From an uncultured Bacteriovoracaceae bacterium (lineage in GTDB: Bacteria; Bdellovibrionota; Bacteriovoracia; Bacteriovoracales; Bacteriovoracaceae): a DNA stretch of 64,000 nucleotides. Below, piece by piece: positions 1 to 8,898 of this stretch; position 1 is the stretch's first letter, and the number at the start of each line of letters is the position of its first letter. The stretch is taken from NCBI GenBank assembly GCA_938017795.1, contig CALIJZ010000051.1:1-64000 (forward strand). The letters are read 5' to 3'. Both the position numbers and the translations under genes were made by a program. The notes beneath the pieces are model-generated. The model was given only the letters and a program-made list of their open reading frames with translations, had not been told where the DNA came from and did not search any database.

Positions 1-28
1 TCCCTAAAGGTCTATATAAGCTCTATAT

Positions 29-925
29 GTGGATAATTTAAATATACTTAAAAGCATTGATACATTAATTCAAACTTTAAAAAATGATTCATTATTAATA
101 GAGAAGCTTCCTGATTGCTATACCTATAATGGTGCTAATAATAGACTACTCTCTTTTGTCATTCATGGTAATGAAACTATTGGATTATATATTCTCGAAG
201 AACTTTTAACAAAGTTTCATGAATTTCCTTTCTCTTTTATAATAGCAAATCGAGAAGCAGTAAAGATAAACAAACGTTTTGTTGATTTTGATCTCAATCG
301 CTCTTTCATGAATCAAGACAAAAATGGATTTGAAAATCTTCAAGTAAAAAACATTGAAAGTTTTTCACAAGAATTTGATTATATATTAGACTTCCATCAA
401 ACAACACATGATAGTGAAAATCCTTTTTGCTTAGTTAGAAATTCTAATAAAAGTAATGCCCTTTATAAAACACTACAAAAAACATTAGATTTCCCAATTA
501 TTTTCATTAAAAATCAAAAACTAAGTAAAGATGGTGCAACCTTTTCGGAGTTTGCTACCCAACACAATATTGGCTTTATTACTCTGGAGCTCTCTAAGGC
601 TGGATATAACTTAGAGATGAAAGAGCTTGGGATTAAAATTGCAAAAGCTTTCTTGGAAGCAAAAGATTTTACCAATTCTAAAGAGCAGACTTTGAAAGCT
701 TTTATTATCAAGAAAAGTATTGAAAAACTTAATAGTGATGATTGCCTTATACAGGGCCTTAATAATTTCACAAAAGTGGAGAAAAATTGTGTCATCGCTT
801 CAAGAAAGTCTAAAGAAATTTATTTTGATCAAGATTTTTATATTCTCTTCCCTAAGTATAATGAATATAGAGAATACTCTAATGAGTTATGTAAACTAAT
901 GAGAATTGAAATGGTTACCTTTTAA
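29..925 (+). CDS. Succinylglutamate desuccinylase/aspartoacylase-family zinc hydrolase
   Basis: Predicted cytoplasmic zinc-dependent amide hydrolase of the AstE/AspA family (M14-like fold). Visible family signatures are HGNE at residues 46-49 (zinc-binding His and Glu), DLNR at 88-91 (substrate-binding Arg), DFHQTT at 121-126 (third zinc His) and a Glu in TLELSK near 187 that fits the general base. The 298-residue length is normal for the family. Translation starts at GTG; an in-frame TAA at 17-19 rules out an upstream extension. There is no arginine-succinyltransferase cluster nearby, so the substrate (N-acetylaspartate, succinylglutamate or another acyl amino acid) cannot be told. It converges on the FliF-like gene with an 11-bp 3' overlap. 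Confidence 0.8.
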   Translation: MDNLNILKSIDTLIQTLKNDSLLIEKLPDCYTYNGANNRLLSFVIHGNETIGLYILEELLTKFHEFPFSFIIANREAVKINKRFVDFDLNRSFMNQDKNGFENLQVKNIESFSQEFDYILDFHQTTHDSENPFCLVRNSNKSNALYKTLQKTLDFPIIFIKNQKLSKDGATFSEFATQHNIGFITLELSKAGYNLEMKELGIKIAKAFLEAKDFTNSKEQTLKAFIIKKSIEKLNSDDCLIQGLNNFTKVEKNCVIASRKSKEIYFDQDFYILFPKYNEYREYSNELCKLMRIEMVTF

Positions 926-2405
926 ATAGTTCAGACTTTATTCTCTGCAGTTCTGAAACTTTCACTGGCAAAAAGCTTTCTTGAATACTTAAAGCGTTTT
1001 CTTTTAAATACCAATCTATTGCTTTCTTTTCATCATAGTTGAGGTGTTGATAAACACTTGATATTTCATCTAATCCAACGGTTTCAGGGCTCTTTAAATA
1101 CTTCGAATATATTTCATATCGTTTATAAACATATTCCTGGACCTTCTGTTTTAACTTATCAGAAACTTTTCCCACACTTTCGATATGTATTACAGCTTTA
1201 TCAAATAGCTCTTGTCCAACAATGCTTTTTATTTCTTCCCTATCAGACTTTTTCAAGCCTTGTAGTCCTGCAGCCACTAGATACTCTGGCTCTTGCTTGA
1301 ACATATTCTTTAGTGACGTTACATCTAAATTTTCAAACAACCAATTATCAGACCTCTTAAAAGCAATCTTTGAATACATAAATATAAGCATAAAAATAAA
1401 TGCACTTAACGCTAGATAAAGAATCCATTCAAGGAGATTTATTGCAAAAATCAAACGAGGATGAATACTCTTAGTTCTAAGCTCTGCAATCGATAGCAGA
1501 CTATCTTCAGAAAAAATCGTTTCCTTTATAGAAACTTTAAAATCTCCAAAAAAGCTTTTCATGACTTCATTTATCACAAATCCTTTATAGTTTTCTATAT
1601 TTTTTTTGTTAAATCCTTTTTTATCATCATGAATGAAATTCCCATCAACATGTAATGAAACATTTAAATTAAATTCTTTTCTCTCTACACCTTTATCTAT
1701 ATCGACAAATACTAGGTGAGCAATCTTTTTTTCACTATTAAGAACAACTTCCTCTACTGTTTTTTCCAATTCAATAGCTTCTCTTAGTTTAGAAACAAGC
1801 TCTGCATTTGTTTGTCGAGTTATAGACTTGCTAGAATCATAGATTAACTTGCCGCTTGTATTGATGAGAAGTAATCCGTTACTTCTGTTGCCTGAGATGA
1901 TTTCTAAAGAATTTTTAATGCTTGTGACGTCTGCACGAGAGATATTTTTACTCTCTTCATCAAATAAGAAAACATATATATCTTTATTATCTTTTAGATT
2001 TTTAAATTTTTTAATCTTTTTAATGAAATGCTTCTTTCTAAGCAAACCTTCTAACGCTAACTCATCCTGTTTAATTTTAATACTATTCTTTAAAAATGAT
2101 GGCTGAGTTGTCCTAGCAAAAATGAAGTTTTCTTCTTTAAGATTCTTGTTTTTTAATATTTCCTGTCTGATTTCATGTACTTTCCCTGCGGGGACTAAAA
2201 TAGAATCCCCTTTATTGGAAATGCTAAAATCAAATTTATTTTCCTTTAAAAATACTTCAAATTTATCAATAGATTTGTTATCTAGATTTCCAACCAATGT
2301 AACCAAGTTGTCTTTAACAATGGTCTTCATCGTCAGTAAAAGACCTCCTAGGAATAAAATCATTATCCCTAGGACAAATAAAGGTTTTCTCTTAAAAAAA
2401 ATCAT
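915..2405 (-). CDS. FliF-like ring protein with FliG_C-like C-terminal domain
   Basis: An inner-membrane protein of about 496 residues. After a short basic N-terminus there is a transmembrane segment (about 8-28), then a YscJ/FliF-type ring-building motif: a stretch like the FliF 'L-x-G-x-L' start, ending in SILVPAGKVHEIRQEIL near 70-85. A periplasmic region follows, then a second transmembrane segment (about 318-343). The cytoplasmic part (about 350-415) begins FENLDVTSLKNMF and continues with LVAAGLQGLKKSDREEI and a Lys/Glu-rich helix. This layout resembles the FliG C-terminal domain (family pattern FEDL...LKG...EE). FliF normally ends in a short FliG-binding helix, so this looks like a fusion. 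No other flagellar structural gene is adjacent. ATG at 2405 is preferred over TTG at 2411; neither has a clear Shine-Dalgarno. The FliF part is fairly sure, the FliG part is inference. Confidence 0.6.
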   Translation of the reverse strand: MIFFKRKPLFVLGIMILFLGGLLLTMKTIVKDNLVTLVGNLDNKSIDKFEVFLKENKFDFSISNKGDSILVPAGKVHEIRQEILKNKNLKEENFIFARTTQPSFLKNSIKIKQDELALEGLLRKKHFIKKIKKFKNLKDNKDIYVFLFDEESKNISRADVTSIKNSLEIISGNRSNGLLLINTSGKLIYDSSKSITRQTNAELVSKLREAIELEKTVEEVVLNSEKKIAHLVFVDIDKGVERKEFNLNVSLHVDGNFIHDDKKGFNKKNIENYKGFVINEVMKSFFGDFKVSIKETIFSEDSLLSIAELRTKSIHPRLIFAINLLEWILYLALSAFIFMLIFMYSKIAFKRSDNWLFENLDVTSLKNMFKQEPEYLVAAGLQGLKKSDREEIKSIVGQELFDKAVIHIESVGKVSDKLKQKVQEYVYKRYEIYSKYLKSPETVGLDEISSVYQHLNYDEKKAIDWYLKENALSIQESFLPVKVSELQRIKSELFKR

Positions 2406-2412
2406 TTTCAAT

Positions 2413-3354
2413 TTATCTTAAGTTTAGAAAAAATTGAGATCCTTCTCCACGATATTCATTAATCTTATTTCTAAGAGTTCTAATTGAAACTCCTAATATC
2501 TTTGCTGCTTGAGTTCTATTTTCAGAAGTATGTATTAGGGCCTTTTTTATTAACAACTTCTCAGCCTCTTTTAAAGACATTAGCTTTAGAGAATCCTCTT
2601 CAATTCTTCCATTCTTTGAACTCACAGAAGATCTTTCTGATTCTTCAATTGCATGTCTATCTAAAATCGTAATAGAAGGGTTTTTCACAATACTTTCAAT
2701 TACTGACGATAGCTCTAAATAGTTTTGCGACCAATAAGAACTTCCAATAATCTCTAAAGCAACATCTGCTATCGGTAAAGGTGGTCTTTGATATTGAAAG
2801 CAATATTTAGCCACAAAGTAAGAAACAATTGTTTTAAGATCCTCTTTTCTATCTCTAAGACTTGGTACCGTTATTTGAGTTCCACTAAAAATGGAAAATA
2901 ATGGTCTACAGAACCTACTAGAGCTTACATATTTAGATAGATTTTTGGTCGTTGTGGCAATTAGTCTAATATCAAGGTCATAATCTGGAAGTTCGTTTAA
3001 AATTACATTTAATTTTTTTTGAAACTCTAAGTCTAAGCCTTCAATATTGGCTAAGACAACCATTCCATTATTAGCTCTTTCAAGAACTCCTTTATGAAAT
3101 TTTCCTGATTCATCTCTATACCCTAAAATATTTTTCTCAATATTTTCTTTAGTATCACTACAATCCACTATTAAGCAAAGTTGTTCACGACGAGCTGAAT
3201 TCTCATGAATATAGCTACACAACTGTCTTTTACCAGTTCCTTCTTCTCCAACTAATAGAACTGGATTTTTAGTAACTGCAACATTTTTTGCAAATTCGAT
3301 TGTTTGTAAATACTTTGGACTAATTCCTAAAACTTCATTGTTTTCAATTAACAT
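2413..3354 (-). CDS. Degenerate sigma-54-type AAA+ regulator with Fis HTH (FlbD/FleQ/TyrR-like)
   Basis: A 313-residue protein with an AAA+ sigma-54-activator fold and a C-terminal Fis-type helix-turn-helix (NRTQAAKILGVSIRTLRNK, about 279-297), but no receiver domain. Walker A is intact (GEEGTGK, 36-42). The loop that should carry GAFTGA reads YRDESGKFHKG, and Walker B reads VVLANIEG, where activators have FLDEIG. The arginine-finger segment is also altered. Known relatives without GAFTGA (TyrR, FleQ) repress or act with sigma-70, so this is unlikely to be a normal sigma-54 activator. The HTH end resembles flagellar regulators such as FlbD. Strong Shine-Dalgarno (AGGAGGT) 6 nt before ATG. It stops just before the FliF-like gene, so the two are probably co-transcribed. 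Confidence 0.75.
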   Translation of the reverse strand: MLIENNEVLGISPKYLQTIEFAKNVAVTKNPVLLVGEEGTGKRQLCSYIHENSARREQLCLIVDCSDTKENIEKNILGYRDESGKFHKGVLERANNGMVVLANIEGLDLEFQKKLNVILNELPDYDLDIRLIATTTKNLSKYVSSSRFCRPLFSIFSGTQITVPSLRDRKEDLKTIVSYFVAKYCFQYQRPPLPIADVALEIIGSSYWSQNYLELSSVIESIVKNPSITILDRHAIEESERSSVSSKNGRIEEDSLKLMSLKEAEKLLIKKALIHTSENRTQAAKILGVSIRTLRNKINEYRGEGSQFFLNLR

Positions 3355-3370
3355 GAAAGACCTCCTGTCT

Positions 3371-4255
3371 TTAACCTTTATTTTTTTCTAATATATCGCT
3401 TACAGCAATCTTCCTTGACTGCCTAATTAAACTTCTAATTTTTTGATTGTATTTACTATTGAGACTCTTATTCTCATAAGACCTCGCAAGATTTAATAAT
3501 TTCCTATATTTTTTCTTTGAAAATAAGTTACTCATTTTTTCTAGATAAATCTCATTAATTAAGCGATTAAATTTATCAGAATTTTCAATCTGATTAACAG
3601 GTATCGTTTCAACGTATTCTAGTGCTTTTTCTAAAGACCAATCTCCATATAAGGACTGGATTCTCAATATCCATTTCAACTCTAGAAGCTTAGATTCATC
3701 AACATTCAACTCACTCTTAACACTGTTTAATATATTTTTAGATGAGAGAGGTTTATTTATATTTCTTAGATAGTCTGCCCCAAACAACCTCAACTTTGCT
3801 TCCTTGACTTCTTTTTTAATCAAAGAGTCCTGAATAACTTGTTGATAACTCTCAACCGCTAAATATCTAGGCAAGGATAATCTCTCACTCAACTGGCCTA
3901 TTCTTAAAAGTGCTAAATTTCTATTTTTATTACTTTTAAAGATTGCTATGAATGTTCTGAAAAACTCAATTGATCTTGGGTATTGTTTTTCTCTGAATAA
4001 AGCTTCTCCCATATTGAAATAGACTGATGCTTTAAATGGTCTCTTCAGTTTAGCTTCAGTAAATATATTAATAGTTTGTTGTGCATCTGAATTTTTAAGA
4101 GCTGAGTATATTTTATATTCTATACTTGTTAAGCTTTCAGAGACAGGAGCAAGTGCTTTATAATTCCATGTAATATCTAAGTTATCATCAAAAGTATTTT
4201 TTTGAATAAATCCAAAAGCATTAATAGTGATTAAAATTAGAAATAGGCTCTTCAA
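3371..4255 (-). CDS. Exported TPR-like helical repeat protein
   Basis: A 294-residue protein with a short signal peptide (MKSLFLILITINAFGF) followed by alpha-helical repeats. The segment around 70-110 (KRPFKASVYFNMGEALF...YPRSIEFFRTF) reads as a tetratricopeptide unit, and later repeats are looser. It is probably periplasmic or outer-membrane associated. The start codon is TTG, supported by AAGGA with 7-nt spacing. It lies 16 nt upstream of the degenerate AAA+ regulator and the FliF-like gene in the same direction, suggesting a role in the same envelope complex. No specific family recognised. Confidence 0.7.
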   Translation of the reverse strand: MKSLFLILITINAFGFIQKNTFDDNLDITWNYKALAPVSESLTSIEYKIYSALKNSDAQQTINIFTEAKLKRPFKASVYFNMGEALFREKQYPRSIEFFRTFIAIFKSNKNRNLALLRIGQLSERLSLPRYLAVESYQQVIQDSLIKKEVKEAKLRLFGADYLRNINKPLSSKNILNSVKSELNVDESKLLELKWILRIQSLYGDWSLEKALEYVETIPVNQIENSDKFNRLINEIYLEKMSNLFSKKKYRKLLNLARSYENKSLNSKYNQKIRSLIRQSRKIAVSDILEKNKG

Positions 4256-4442
4256 AAAACATCCTTGTTTTTTACTTCTAGTTACCCAAAAGTCTTAAGA
4301 ATATTTTACCCTGAATTTGGATTTGAATCAGGAAAAATCTGCTTACCTGGAAAAATATTCACTTACATTTTGAAGTAAACGACTCCAGTAAAAACTCTCT
4401 GGTGGCAAAATGACTCTGTTAAAGCAGGTAATTTACATTAAT
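4256..4442. other. Intergenic gap inside the leftward block
   Basis: 187 bp between the NtrC-type gene and the TPR gene. I see AT-rich sequence with a possible leftward -10 (TAAAAT within GGTAAAATATT, around 4306) but no convincing -35, no sigma-54 motif and no terminator with a T-tract in the leftward direction. The TPR-regulator-FliF genes may have their own promoter here. Confidence 0.3.
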
Positions 4443-6014
4443 TTAAAGAAGTAATTGTTTTTTCTTGATCTTTTCTATCAAGGTAGTCCGATTAAGGTTG
4501 AGCAATTGAGACGCCTTATTTTTATTACCTTTGGTTCTATCAAGGGCTTGTAAAATTAATGAATCTTCAATATCTGAAAGTATTTTCTTTAAAAAGACTC
4601 CTTCTTCAGGAAGTTCAAATAAAGTTTTATATGTTCTATTTGTTAACGGATTACCTTTAAAGATCTTATTTGGTAAATCTTGAGGAACTATTGAAGTGCC
4701 TCCTTTAAGAATGACTAATCTTTCTACAACGTTTTCTAATTCTCTAACGTTCCCAGGCCAATTATAAGACATTAAAAGGTCATAAGCTTCAAGAGAAAAA
4801 GAAATGGTATTACTCTGATCAGCACTTACATATTTCTTTAAGAAAAATGAAATGAGCAATGGAATATCTTCTTTTCTATCTCGCAGAGCAGGTAAATTAA
4901 CTGGAATCACATTTAATCGATAAAATAAATCTTCTCTAAACTTTCCTTCATCTACTTCATTTTCTAGGTTTTTATGAGTTGCTGCAATAACTCTAGTATC
5001 AATTGAGCACAGTTGGCTTGAACCTACTGGTTCAAATTCTCTAGCTTGAAGAACTCTTAATAGTTTTACTTGTAAAAGAAGAGGCATATCACCTATCTCA
5101 TCCAAGAAAATACTAGTTTTATCTGCAAGTTGAAACTTTCCTTTTCTATCAGAGATCGCTCCTGTGAAAGCCCCCCTAACATGACCAAAGAGTTCACTCT
5201 CTAATAAGTCCCTAGGAATAGCACCACAATTCACTGAAACCATTGAACTTTTTTGTCTATGTGATAATTGATGAATAGCATTTGCTACTAACTCTTTTCC
5301 AGTTCCAGATTCTCCAAAAATTAAAACAGTAGAATCTGATTGTGCAACTTTTTTGATTCTATCAAAAACTAATCTCATAGCAGTTGATCGACCTATCATT
5401 GAAGCAAAAACATCATCGTCTGTTAATGTTGGAAGTGTTGGACTATTTAAACCTACCTCTACTTGTGAATCATTCGAAGAGTTATCAGTATTTGAAATTT
5501 GTCCTGGTTTTTGATTTTTAATAATCATTCTAAGTTTTTGGGCAAACCCATCAACAATTAATTTATTAAGGTGTTCTAATTCAAAAGGCTTAGTCAGATA
5601 ATGATAAACACCTTTCTTGGTAGCAGATATAGCTGTTTCAATACTTGCAAACCCAGTCATTACGATGGAGAAAAACCGTACTTCTCTTTCAAATAAAAGA
5701 TCTAATAAGAAAAGTCCGTCATGACCTGCACCAAGACTAATATCTGCAATAAGGCAGAATGGATCTTTGGGAGGGTTGTTAACAAAATTTTCTAAAAAAT
5801 CACTTCCATTATTAAAAACTAAAACTTCAGCATTTAATAAATTTTCAAGATAGACCTTAAGGCTCATCGATAAGGCCTTATCATCTTCAAGGATAATAAT
5901 TTTAGGAGTATCGCAAAATATAATACGATGAGGATAATTACTATTCATTGATGATAACGCTGCTGAGTTATCATTTAAATCATACGAATTTACTGAGTTG
6001 TTTAAATCTTCCAT
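4443..6014 (-). CDS. NtrC-family sigma-54-dependent response regulator
   Basis: A 523-residue transcription activator with three domains. The receiver (about 37-155) has acidic pocket E43/D44/D45, phospho-acceptor D91, T120 and K142 followed by Pro. The AAA+ domain (about 205-435) has Walker A GESGTGK 234-240, the sigma-54-contacting GAFTGA 281-286, and Walker B IFLDEIG 302-308. A Fis-type HTH ends the protein (NKASQLLNLNRTTLIEKIKK). Every key residue for phosphorylation-controlled sigma-54 activation is present. A Ser/Asn-rich leader of about 35 residues precedes the receiver. No partner histidine kinase is adjacent. It heads the leftward block that ends in the FliF-like gene, so it may control that block; this is inference. 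Confidence 0.9.
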   Translation of the reverse strand: MEDLNNSVNSYDLNDNSAALSSMNSNYPHRIIFCDTPKIIILEDDKALSMSLKVYLENLLNAEVLVFNNGSDFLENFVNNPPKDPFCLIADISLGAGHDGLFLLDLLFEREVRFFSIVMTGFASIETAISATKKGVYHYLTKPFELEHLNKLIVDGFAQKLRMIIKNQKPGQISNTDNSSNDSQVEVGLNSPTLPTLTDDDVFASMIGRSTAMRLVFDRIKKVAQSDSTVLIFGESGTGKELVANAIHQLSHRQKSSMVSVNCGAIPRDLLESELFGHVRGAFTGAISDRKGKFQLADKTSIFLDEIGDMPLLLQVKLLRVLQAREFEPVGSSQLCSIDTRVIAATHKNLENEVDEGKFREDLFYRLNVIPVNLPALRDRKEDIPLLISFFLKKYVSADQSNTISFSLEAYDLLMSYNWPGNVRELENVVERLVILKGGTSIVPQDLPNKIFKGNPLTNRTYKTLFELPEEGVFLKKILSDIEDSLILQALDRTKGNKNKASQLLNLNRTTLIEKIKKKQLLL

Positions 6015-6025
6015 AATACTTGATA

Positions 6026-6054
6026 ATGCTAGCCAAGTTTAAAATTCATGTCAA
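6026..6054 (-). promoter_or_regulatory. Candidate sigma-70 promoter of the NtrC-type gene
   Basis: On the minus strand, a perfect -35 TTGACA (6049-6054), a 17-bp spacer and TAGCAT (6026-6031). Only 11 nt separate the -10 from the ATG at 6014 and no Shine-Dalgarno is present, so the mRNA leader would be about 4 nt. Confidence 0.5.
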
Positions 6055-6090
6055 TGATCTGACATTGGCCTACAGGTATGTGGAAAACTC

Positions 6091-7254
6091 TTAAAGGTGA
6101 CCTTTAATTTCTTCTACTTTATTAAGCCGTTCCCAAGTAAATAGATTATCATCACCTGCTCTCCCAAAATGGCCATAAGCTGCACTAGGAGAATAAATAG
6201 GTCTTAATAAATCCAATGAATCGATAATTGCTTTTGGTCGTAAATCAAAAACTTTTCCAATGATATCCACAATATGTTTTTCATCAATTTTAGCAGTTCC
6301 AAAAGTATTAACATTTACTGACATCGGGTGAGCAACTCCTATCGCATAAGCAACTTGAACTAAAACTCTATCACAAACTCCTGCTGCAACTAAGTTCTTT
6401 GCAATATGTCTTGTTGCATAAGCAGCTGACCTATCAACTTTACTTGGATCTTTTCCAGAAAATGCACCACCACCGTGAGCACCATGACCACCATATGTAT
6501 CAACGATAATCTTTCTACCTGTTAATCCGCAATCACCTTGTGGGCCACCAATAACAAATCTTCCCGTTGGATTAATATAGTATTTTGTATTTGCATCTAT
6601 GAATTCATTTGGAACAATTTTCTTAATAACTTCTTCTCGAATTCCTTCAGTAATTTGAGATAGAGTCATTCCTTCAGCGTGCTGAGTTGAAACAACGATA
6701 CTATCAATTCTACTTAATTTTCCATCTTTATATTCTACAGAAACTTGTGTTTTACCATCGGCTCTTAAATCACCAAGAGGACCCTCTTTTCTCACATCAG
6801 CAAGTTTCTTCGCTAGCTTATGAGATAGATCAATACTTAGAGGCATCAATGAATCTGTTTCGTTAATGGCATATCCAAACATTAATCCTTGATCACCAGC
6901 GCCTTGATCCTTGAATGTTCCTTCACCTTCCGTTACTCCTTGAGAAATATCAGGTGATTGCTTATCAAGACTAACCATTACACTACAAGTGTTACAGTCA
7001 AAACCTTTTGCTCCATCATCATATCCAATATCTTTAATTTTATTTCTGACTACATCTTGGAAATCAACATTAGACTTAGAAGTAACTTCTCCAGCTAGAA
7101 CTACTAATCCTGTCGTAATCATAGTCTCACATGCTACTCTTGAGTTAGGATCGTCTTTTAAATAAGCATCTAAGACTGCATCTGAGATCTGATCAGCCAT
7201 CTTGTCTGGGTGACCTTCAGTAACTGATTCCGAAGTAAAAATATAATCTTTCAT
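6091..7254 (-). CDS. metK: S-adenosylmethionine synthase
   Basis: Makes S-adenosylmethionine from methionine and ATP in the cytoplasm. Family signatures are clear: [13 protein letters not shown] at the N-terminus (ATP/methionine site), the [12 protein letters not shown] loop near 120, and [19 protein letters not shown] around 262-280 (phosphate and metal binding). The 387-residue length is standard. Shine-Dalgarno AGGAGA precedes ATG. The 51-bp gap upstream is too short for a SAM riboswitch and none is seen. Together with ahcY at 45-46 kb it gives both sides of the SAM/SAH cycle. Confidence 0.98.
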   Translation of the reverse strand: MKDYIFTSESVTEGHPDKMADQISDAVLDAYLKDDPNSRVACETMITTGLVVLAGEVTSKSNVDFQDVVRNKIKDIGYDDGAKGFDCNTCSVMVSLDKQSPDISQGVTEGEGTFKDQGAGDQGLMFGYAINETDSLMPLSIDLSHKLAKKLADVRKEGPLGDLRADGKTQVSVEYKDGKLSRIDSIVVSTQHAEGMTLSQITEGIREEVIKKIVPNEFIDANTKYYINPTGRFVIGGPQGDCGLTGRKIIVDTYGGHGAHGGGAFSGKDPSKVDRSAAYATRHIAKNLVAAGVCDRVLVQVAYAIGVAHPMSVNVNTFGTAKIDEKHIVDIIGKVFDLRPKAIIDSLDLLRPIYSPSAAYGHFGRAGDDNLFTWERLNKVEEIKGHL

Positions 7255-7305
7255 CTAATCTCCTAAATTTGACTGGATTATAACTAGATTGGATTATTAG
7301 AGCAA

Positions 7306-8898
7306 TTACTTCTTTGCAAAAAACTTGAAAATATTGGAATCTCTTAATTGAAAAAATGATCCTGTTGAGAGCTCAACTGCATAGGACTTATTTCTTACTT
7401 CAATGGCCATATATTCTTTTAGATTCTCTTGAAATCTAAAAAGATATCTAAATTTTTCTTCTTTAAGGCTCTTTTTAAGAGATCTTTCTTTAGCGACATT
7501 GCCTACTCGAGTTGAAATTGGATCGCTATCTTGATACCAAATTTTAGTCATGTTTATTCTTCCTAACATTGAGACCCTGGAAAAATAATAAAAAAGTTTA
7601 AATGGTTCTTTAGCTGGATTGAAATTTTTGAAGCTACTAATTAATTTAAGATTTTTCTTACGTAATGAGTTAGCCCATTTAGTCATAGGAGCACAGAAAA
7701 TATTTTTTACTGCTGAGAAGTAATGATAAGTGAAAGAAAATTGTCCTTTCTTAAAAAGAGCATTCATCCATGTATAGTCTTGCGTGTTAAATCCACCAAG
7801 AGGTTTCCATATAAGATCAGACTTATCAAGGTTATTAAAACCTTTTGTTACAGTTCTATTAATAAAAGTTTTTAAAACATCACTTTTATCAACACCATCG
7901 GGATCAAGAGAACCAACTTCATTATAAAGAACAGTATCTAGAACATAGGCCCTTCGATAAATTTCAGGAATTTTCGCCCAATACTTATATGCTAAAGCTT
8001 CTTTGGTATAGACAAACTTCTCTAGAGCCTTTGTTGCAAATTCTTTTTCTTTTGAATTATCTTTATATTTTCCAGCTAAAATCTTAGAATAAAAATCAAT
8101 CTGGTCATTAACTCTCTTTCGCCATCGAATAAACCCTAATTTATAACTTACTGGATTCGAGTAGATTCTTTTAGATTTAAGCTTGTCCATTAACCACTCA
8201 AGATCATATCTTAAATCATCTCCCAAAAAGTTAAAGGTTCTATTAAGTTCTAACCTTATAGTGTCGATACTTGTTCTAAATAACAAATCACTTCTTTTTC
8301 CAGGTCGAGCACCATCTTCAAGAATTTTTCTTTTTACGTAAGCAATATTTTTCTTTACGACGTCTTTGTTAGCCTTAAGTTTTTCATACACCGCTCGATT
8401 ATTTAAATGATCTACTGGGTATCGAAAGCCTTTAAGATAAAAAAGCTTTTCTTCAATTTTTGAAAAGTGAATTTTTATATTATCTATACTAGCTTTTGCC
8501 GCATTAACTAGTTCGACACCATATTTAAGTTTAATCTCTTTTTGATACTTATAACTTAGGTTTTCATTTATGCTCTTTTCAATTTCTTTAATATGAGTGC
8601 TTATATTAATCGATTTAGAATAATTATTGAGATTCTTTAAGTTTTGGTCTATCCATCTTAACTTTTCAAATAGGACACTCATATTTTCAGACAAAGCATT
8701 CTTATCAATCTTCCCAAGTCTATAAGGAATATAAAAACCCTTGGTCTTATAAGCACTTTTTAATTTATCATATTTTTTCATCTCAGCAGGTGTACACAAC
8801 TGAGCATTCATACTTCCAAGATATCGATAATATTGATCTTCACTAAACTTTGAAAAAGCATTCAGCCCTAAAAACAAGAAGATAAAAATTGCTTTCAT
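7306..8898 (-). CDS. Secreted protein with SleB/CwlJ-like cell-wall hydrolase domain
   Basis: A 530-residue exported protein (signal peptide MKAIFIFLFLGLNAFS). The N-terminal 300 residues are Lys-rich helices of no recognised family. Around 318-345, VLDTVLYNEVGSLDPDGV...FINR matches the pattern of SleB/CwlJ wall hydrolases (LARxxYxEARGE...VxLNRV), and GQFSFTYHYF near 382-391 matches their CQFSFT motif. The Glu in YNEVG would be the catalytic residue. Its ATG overlaps the mpl stop (ATGA), so the two are translationally coupled, and mpl handles peptidoglycan peptides, which supports a wall role. The family call is by motif only. Confidence 0.55.
   Translation of the reverse strand: MKAIFIFLFLGLNAFSKFSEDQYYRYLGSMNAQLCTPAEMKKYDKLKSAYKTKGFYIPYRLGKIDKNALSENMSVLFEKLRWIDQNLKNLNNYSKSINISTHIKEIEKSINENLSYKYQKEIKLKYGVELVNAAKASIDNIKIHFSKIEEKLFYLKGFRYPVDHLNNRAVYEKLKANKDVVKKNIAYVKRKILEDGARPGKRSDLLFRTSIDTIRLELNRTFNFLGDDLRYDLEWLMDKLKSKRIYSNPVSYKLGFIRWRKRVNDQIDFYSKILAGKYKDNSKEKEFATKALEKFVYTKEALAYKYWAKIPEIYRRAYVLDTVLYNEVGSLDPDGVDKSDVLKTFINRTVTKGFNNLDKSDLIWKPLGGFNTQDYTWMNALFKKGQFSFTYHYFSAVKNIFCAPMTKWANSLRKKNLKLISSFKNFNPAKEPFKLFYYFSRVSMLGRINMTKIWYQDSDPISTRVGNVAKERSLKKSLKEEKFRYLFRFQENLKEYMAIEVRNKSYAVELSTGSFFQLRDSNIFKFFAKK

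Noticed and set aside
4310-4337. CCTGA...TCAGG hairpin followed by A residues
   Set aside because: Five-base stem with 13-nt loop, and the T-tract would serve no gene in the right direction; not a credible terminator.
7255-7305. SAM riboswitch before metK
   Set aside because: Only 51 nt available and no conserved core; AGGAGA is exposed.
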